The notes under the pieces are model-generated. The model searched no databases. It saw only the letters and a program-made list of their open reading frames with translations, and was not told the origin of the DNA. Made by a program: the position numbers and the translations under genes. This document shows, piece after piece, positions 61,686-64,000 of a stretch of 64,000 bases of DNA. Source of the stretch: Neoarius graeffei (taxonomy: Eukaryota; Chordata; Actinopteri; Siluriformes; Ariidae); the NCBI RefSeq assembly GCF_027579695.1, contig NC_083569.1, positions 73,060,649 to 73,124,648 of the forward strand. Direction: 5' to 3'. The stretch's first letter is position 1; every line of letters begins with the position of its first letter.

Positions 61686-62455
61686 AGCCTTAGGTAAATG
61701 AAAATAACTACTGAGTAAACTAGAATAACAACATATCTCTTTTTATTTGCATCCCTCACTGCCATTTCTGCCTAAGGCTATGGTCTTTCCTTCATTTAGG
61801 CTCCTGAGGCTAATTTACTCAGTTCATTTTTCTTTTTGAATTTGAGCCATTGAGCTTGAGCTCTCACATTCAATATCAAACATGTCTTGACTTTGGCTTT
61901 GGTCTCGTTTGGGACACTTCCATCAAAAATCTGACACTGTCACAGAGTTCATCCCAGATATCAATGTCAAATTTTCAACAAAAACAGACAAGACGATGAG
62001 ACAGATTTTCTGTTGTTATTTTTTTCTTTGGCTTTTACAAACCATCATAAAATGCTATAGGGGGTCCATGCAAATGGCACTGTGCACACACGTAAAAATT
62101 ATCACACACTATCAATACTCACAGGTGAAATGTCTGTCCACAACCTTTGACTGGACAGTTTGTACAGTTCACTGCTGCACAGGCAGGCATTTTTCTTGTA
62201 ATTTTTCTCACCAGCTACATAAATAACTTGTCCAGTTTTGTTAAGATTCCAGTAGCCTAAATGACCGTTCCGCTCTGCAATATAAGTAGTAAGATGGTGG
62301 CCAGATGGCTTCACTCTGTAGAGCCTATGAGCTCTCCAGATTTTATATAGAGCTCAGTGGTCTGTTCTGACAAGGAAGCAAGTGACTGACCACATATTGG
62401 AGCTAAATGGGGAACAGGGAAAAAGGAGGGGGGAAAAACAATGAATATATGTACA
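61686..62455. other. Intergenic sequence with an exon-like open stretch
   Basis: Mostly unassigned. The - strand 62330-62123 is open (GHLGYWNLNKTGQVIYVAGE) and ends at a donor-like cct|gtgagt, but no homologue is recognised. Confidence 0.35.
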
Positions 62456-63944
62456 CAACCCCAATTCCAAAAAAAAAAAAGTTGGGACACTGTGTAACCT
62501 GTAAATAAAAACAGAATGCGATAATTTGCAAATCATGGAAACCCTATATTTCATTGAAAATACTACAAAGACAACATATCAAATATTGAAACTAGGAAAT
62601 TTTTATTGTTTTTTGAAAAATATATGCTGATTTTGAATTTGATGTCAGCAACACGTTTCAAAAAAGTTGAAACAGGGGCATGTGTACCACTGTGTTGCAT
62701 CACTGCTACTTTTAGCAACACTCTGGAAACGTTTGGGAACTGAGGAGACCAGTTGCTATAGTTTTGAAAGATAAATGCTGTTCCATTCTTGCCTGATATA
62801 CAATTTCAGTTGCTCAACAGTTCGGGGTCTCATCTCATCTCATTATCTGTAGCCGCTTTATCCTGTTCTACAGGGTCGCAGGCAAGCTGGAGCCTATCCC
62901 AGCTGACTACGGGCGAAAGGCAGGGTACACCCTGGACAAGTCGCCAGGTCATCACAGGGCTGACACATAGACACAGACAACCATTCACACTCACATTCAC
63001 ACCTACGGTCAATTTAAAGTCACCAGTTAACCTAACCTGCATGTCTTTGGACTGTGGGGGAAACCGGAGCACCCGGAGGAAACCCATGCGGACACGGGGA
63101 GAACATGCAAACTCCACACAGAAAGGCCCTCGCCGGCCACGGGGCTCGAACCCGGACCTTCTTGCTGTGAGGCGACAGCGCTAACCACTACACCACCGTG
63201 CCGCCCAGTTCGGGGTCTCCTTTGTCATATATTGCGCTTCATAATGCACCAAATGTTTAAAATGGGAGACAGGTCTGGACTGCAGGCAGGCCACTTTAGC
63301 ACCCAGACTCTTTTACTGTTTTGCCATGCAGTTTTAATACGTGCAGAAAGTGGTTTGGCATTGTCTTGCTGAAAGAAGATTTTGTCTGGATGGCAGCATA
63401 TTGCTCTGAAACGTGTATATATCATTCAGCATTAATGATGCCTTACCAGATGTACAAGCTCCCCATATTATGTGCACTAATGCACCCTCATACCATCACA
63501 GATGCTGGCTTTTGAACTGTGCAATGATGATAAGTCGGATGGCCCCTCTCCTCTTTAGCCTGGAGGACGTGCTGTCCATGATTTCTAAAAACAATTTCTA
63601 ATTTTGATTCTTCAGACCTTGGGACAATTTTCCACTTCACCTCAGTCCATCGTAAAAGAGCTCGGGCCCAGAGAAGGTGACGGTGTTTCTGGATATTGTT
63701 TATATCTGATTTTAACTTGCATTTGTGGATGCAGTAATGAACTGTTTTCACAGACGATGGTTTTCTGAAGTGTTCCTGAGCCCATACAGTGATTTCCACT
63801 ACAGACACGTGTCTGCTTTTAATGCAGTGTCGCCTGAGGGCCTGAAGATCACAGACATCCAATGTCAGTTTTCAGCCTTGTCTTTTGCATACAGAGATTT
63901 CTCCAAATTCTCTGACGCTTTTAATGATATTATAGACCATAGAT
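62456..63944 (-). mobile_element. Tc1-type transposon, second subfamily, interrupted and truncated
   Basis: Right end caaccccaattccaaaaaaa with gttgggacactgtg, as in 23923-25458. Transposase pieces on the - strand at 63862-63488 ([20 protein letters not shown]) and 63425-63225 ([26 protein letters not shown]; the catalytic Glu is replaced). Split by the SINE 62831-63205 and cut at 63944 by a hAT-like end. Confidence 0.8.
62831..63205 (-). repeat. V-SINE/HE1-like SINE with 13-bp TSD
   Basis: Full copy inserted in the Tc1 element, flanked by cagttcggggtct (62818-62830 and 63206-63218). Confidence 0.93.
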
Positions 63945-64000
63945 CAGTGTTTCTCAACCGAAGCGCCATCTAGTGGGCTGCAATTTTTTTTAAGTTTAAG
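63945..64000. mobile_element. Start of a hAT-like element (cut by window end)
   Basis: CAGTGTTTCTCAACC is a typical hAT terminal repeat start. It interrupts the Tc1 transposase sequence exactly after accatagat. Confidence 0.5.

Overview
The window looks like nuclear DNA from a ray-finned (teleost) fish. The evidence is two spliced vertebrate genes with GT-AG introns, together with fish-type SINEs, Tc1/mariner, hAT, PIF/Harbinger and TTAA-target elements. The SINE and Tc1 mix would fit a catfish or another otophysan, but I cannot fix the species from sequence alone.

Gene layout. (1) 1225-28595, + strand: the 3' nine coding exons of a RhoGAP gene of the ARHGAP6 type (542 residues present; upstream exons lie outside the window). 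All splice phases agree, and the RhoGAP domain keeps its arginine finger. (2) 56427-35878, - strand: a complete nine-exon usp12 gene (378 residues) with the Cys-His-Asp triad, two zinc-binding CxxC pairs and a GC-rich promoter carrying NRF-1-, ETS- and YY1-like sites. The two genes converge tail to tail near 28.8-35.9 kb. I see no host gene in 56.8-64.0 kb; it is mostly SINEs and transposons.

Repeat layout. More than 20 copies of a tRNA-headed, V-SINE/HE1-like SINE share one core but carry at least three different 3' tails, and several have clear target-site duplications (TSDs). There are five Tc1-type elements about 1.5-1.6 kb long, one of them with a full-length DD34E frame (53611-55211), plus three shorter mariner derivatives. 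hAT-type elements with 8-bp duplications lie at 5559, 15898 and 20819. A PIF/Harbinger-type MITE with TTA duplication is at 37885. Four elements share a TTAA target and an AGG start (8029, 10834, 33204, 44219); one of these encodes a THAP zinc finger. Non-LTR reverse-transcriptase fragments are at 3.5-4.6 kb and 53.1-55.5 kb.

Most interesting region: 43.8-46.0 kb. A THAP-encoding TTAA element (44219-45667) sits inside the intron of a decayed two-exon tyrosine-recombinase-like (Crypton-type) element, whose deleted relatives are at 6.34-6.86 and 19.0-19.5 kb. Other small remnants too short for routine ORF calling are two Myb/SANT-like fragments (38180, 48470) and a second THAP-like start (38716). 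A 5'-truncated SINE at 60.1-60.3 kb is flanked by a direct repeat of about 110 bp, far longer than the 10-14 bp duplications of its relatives.
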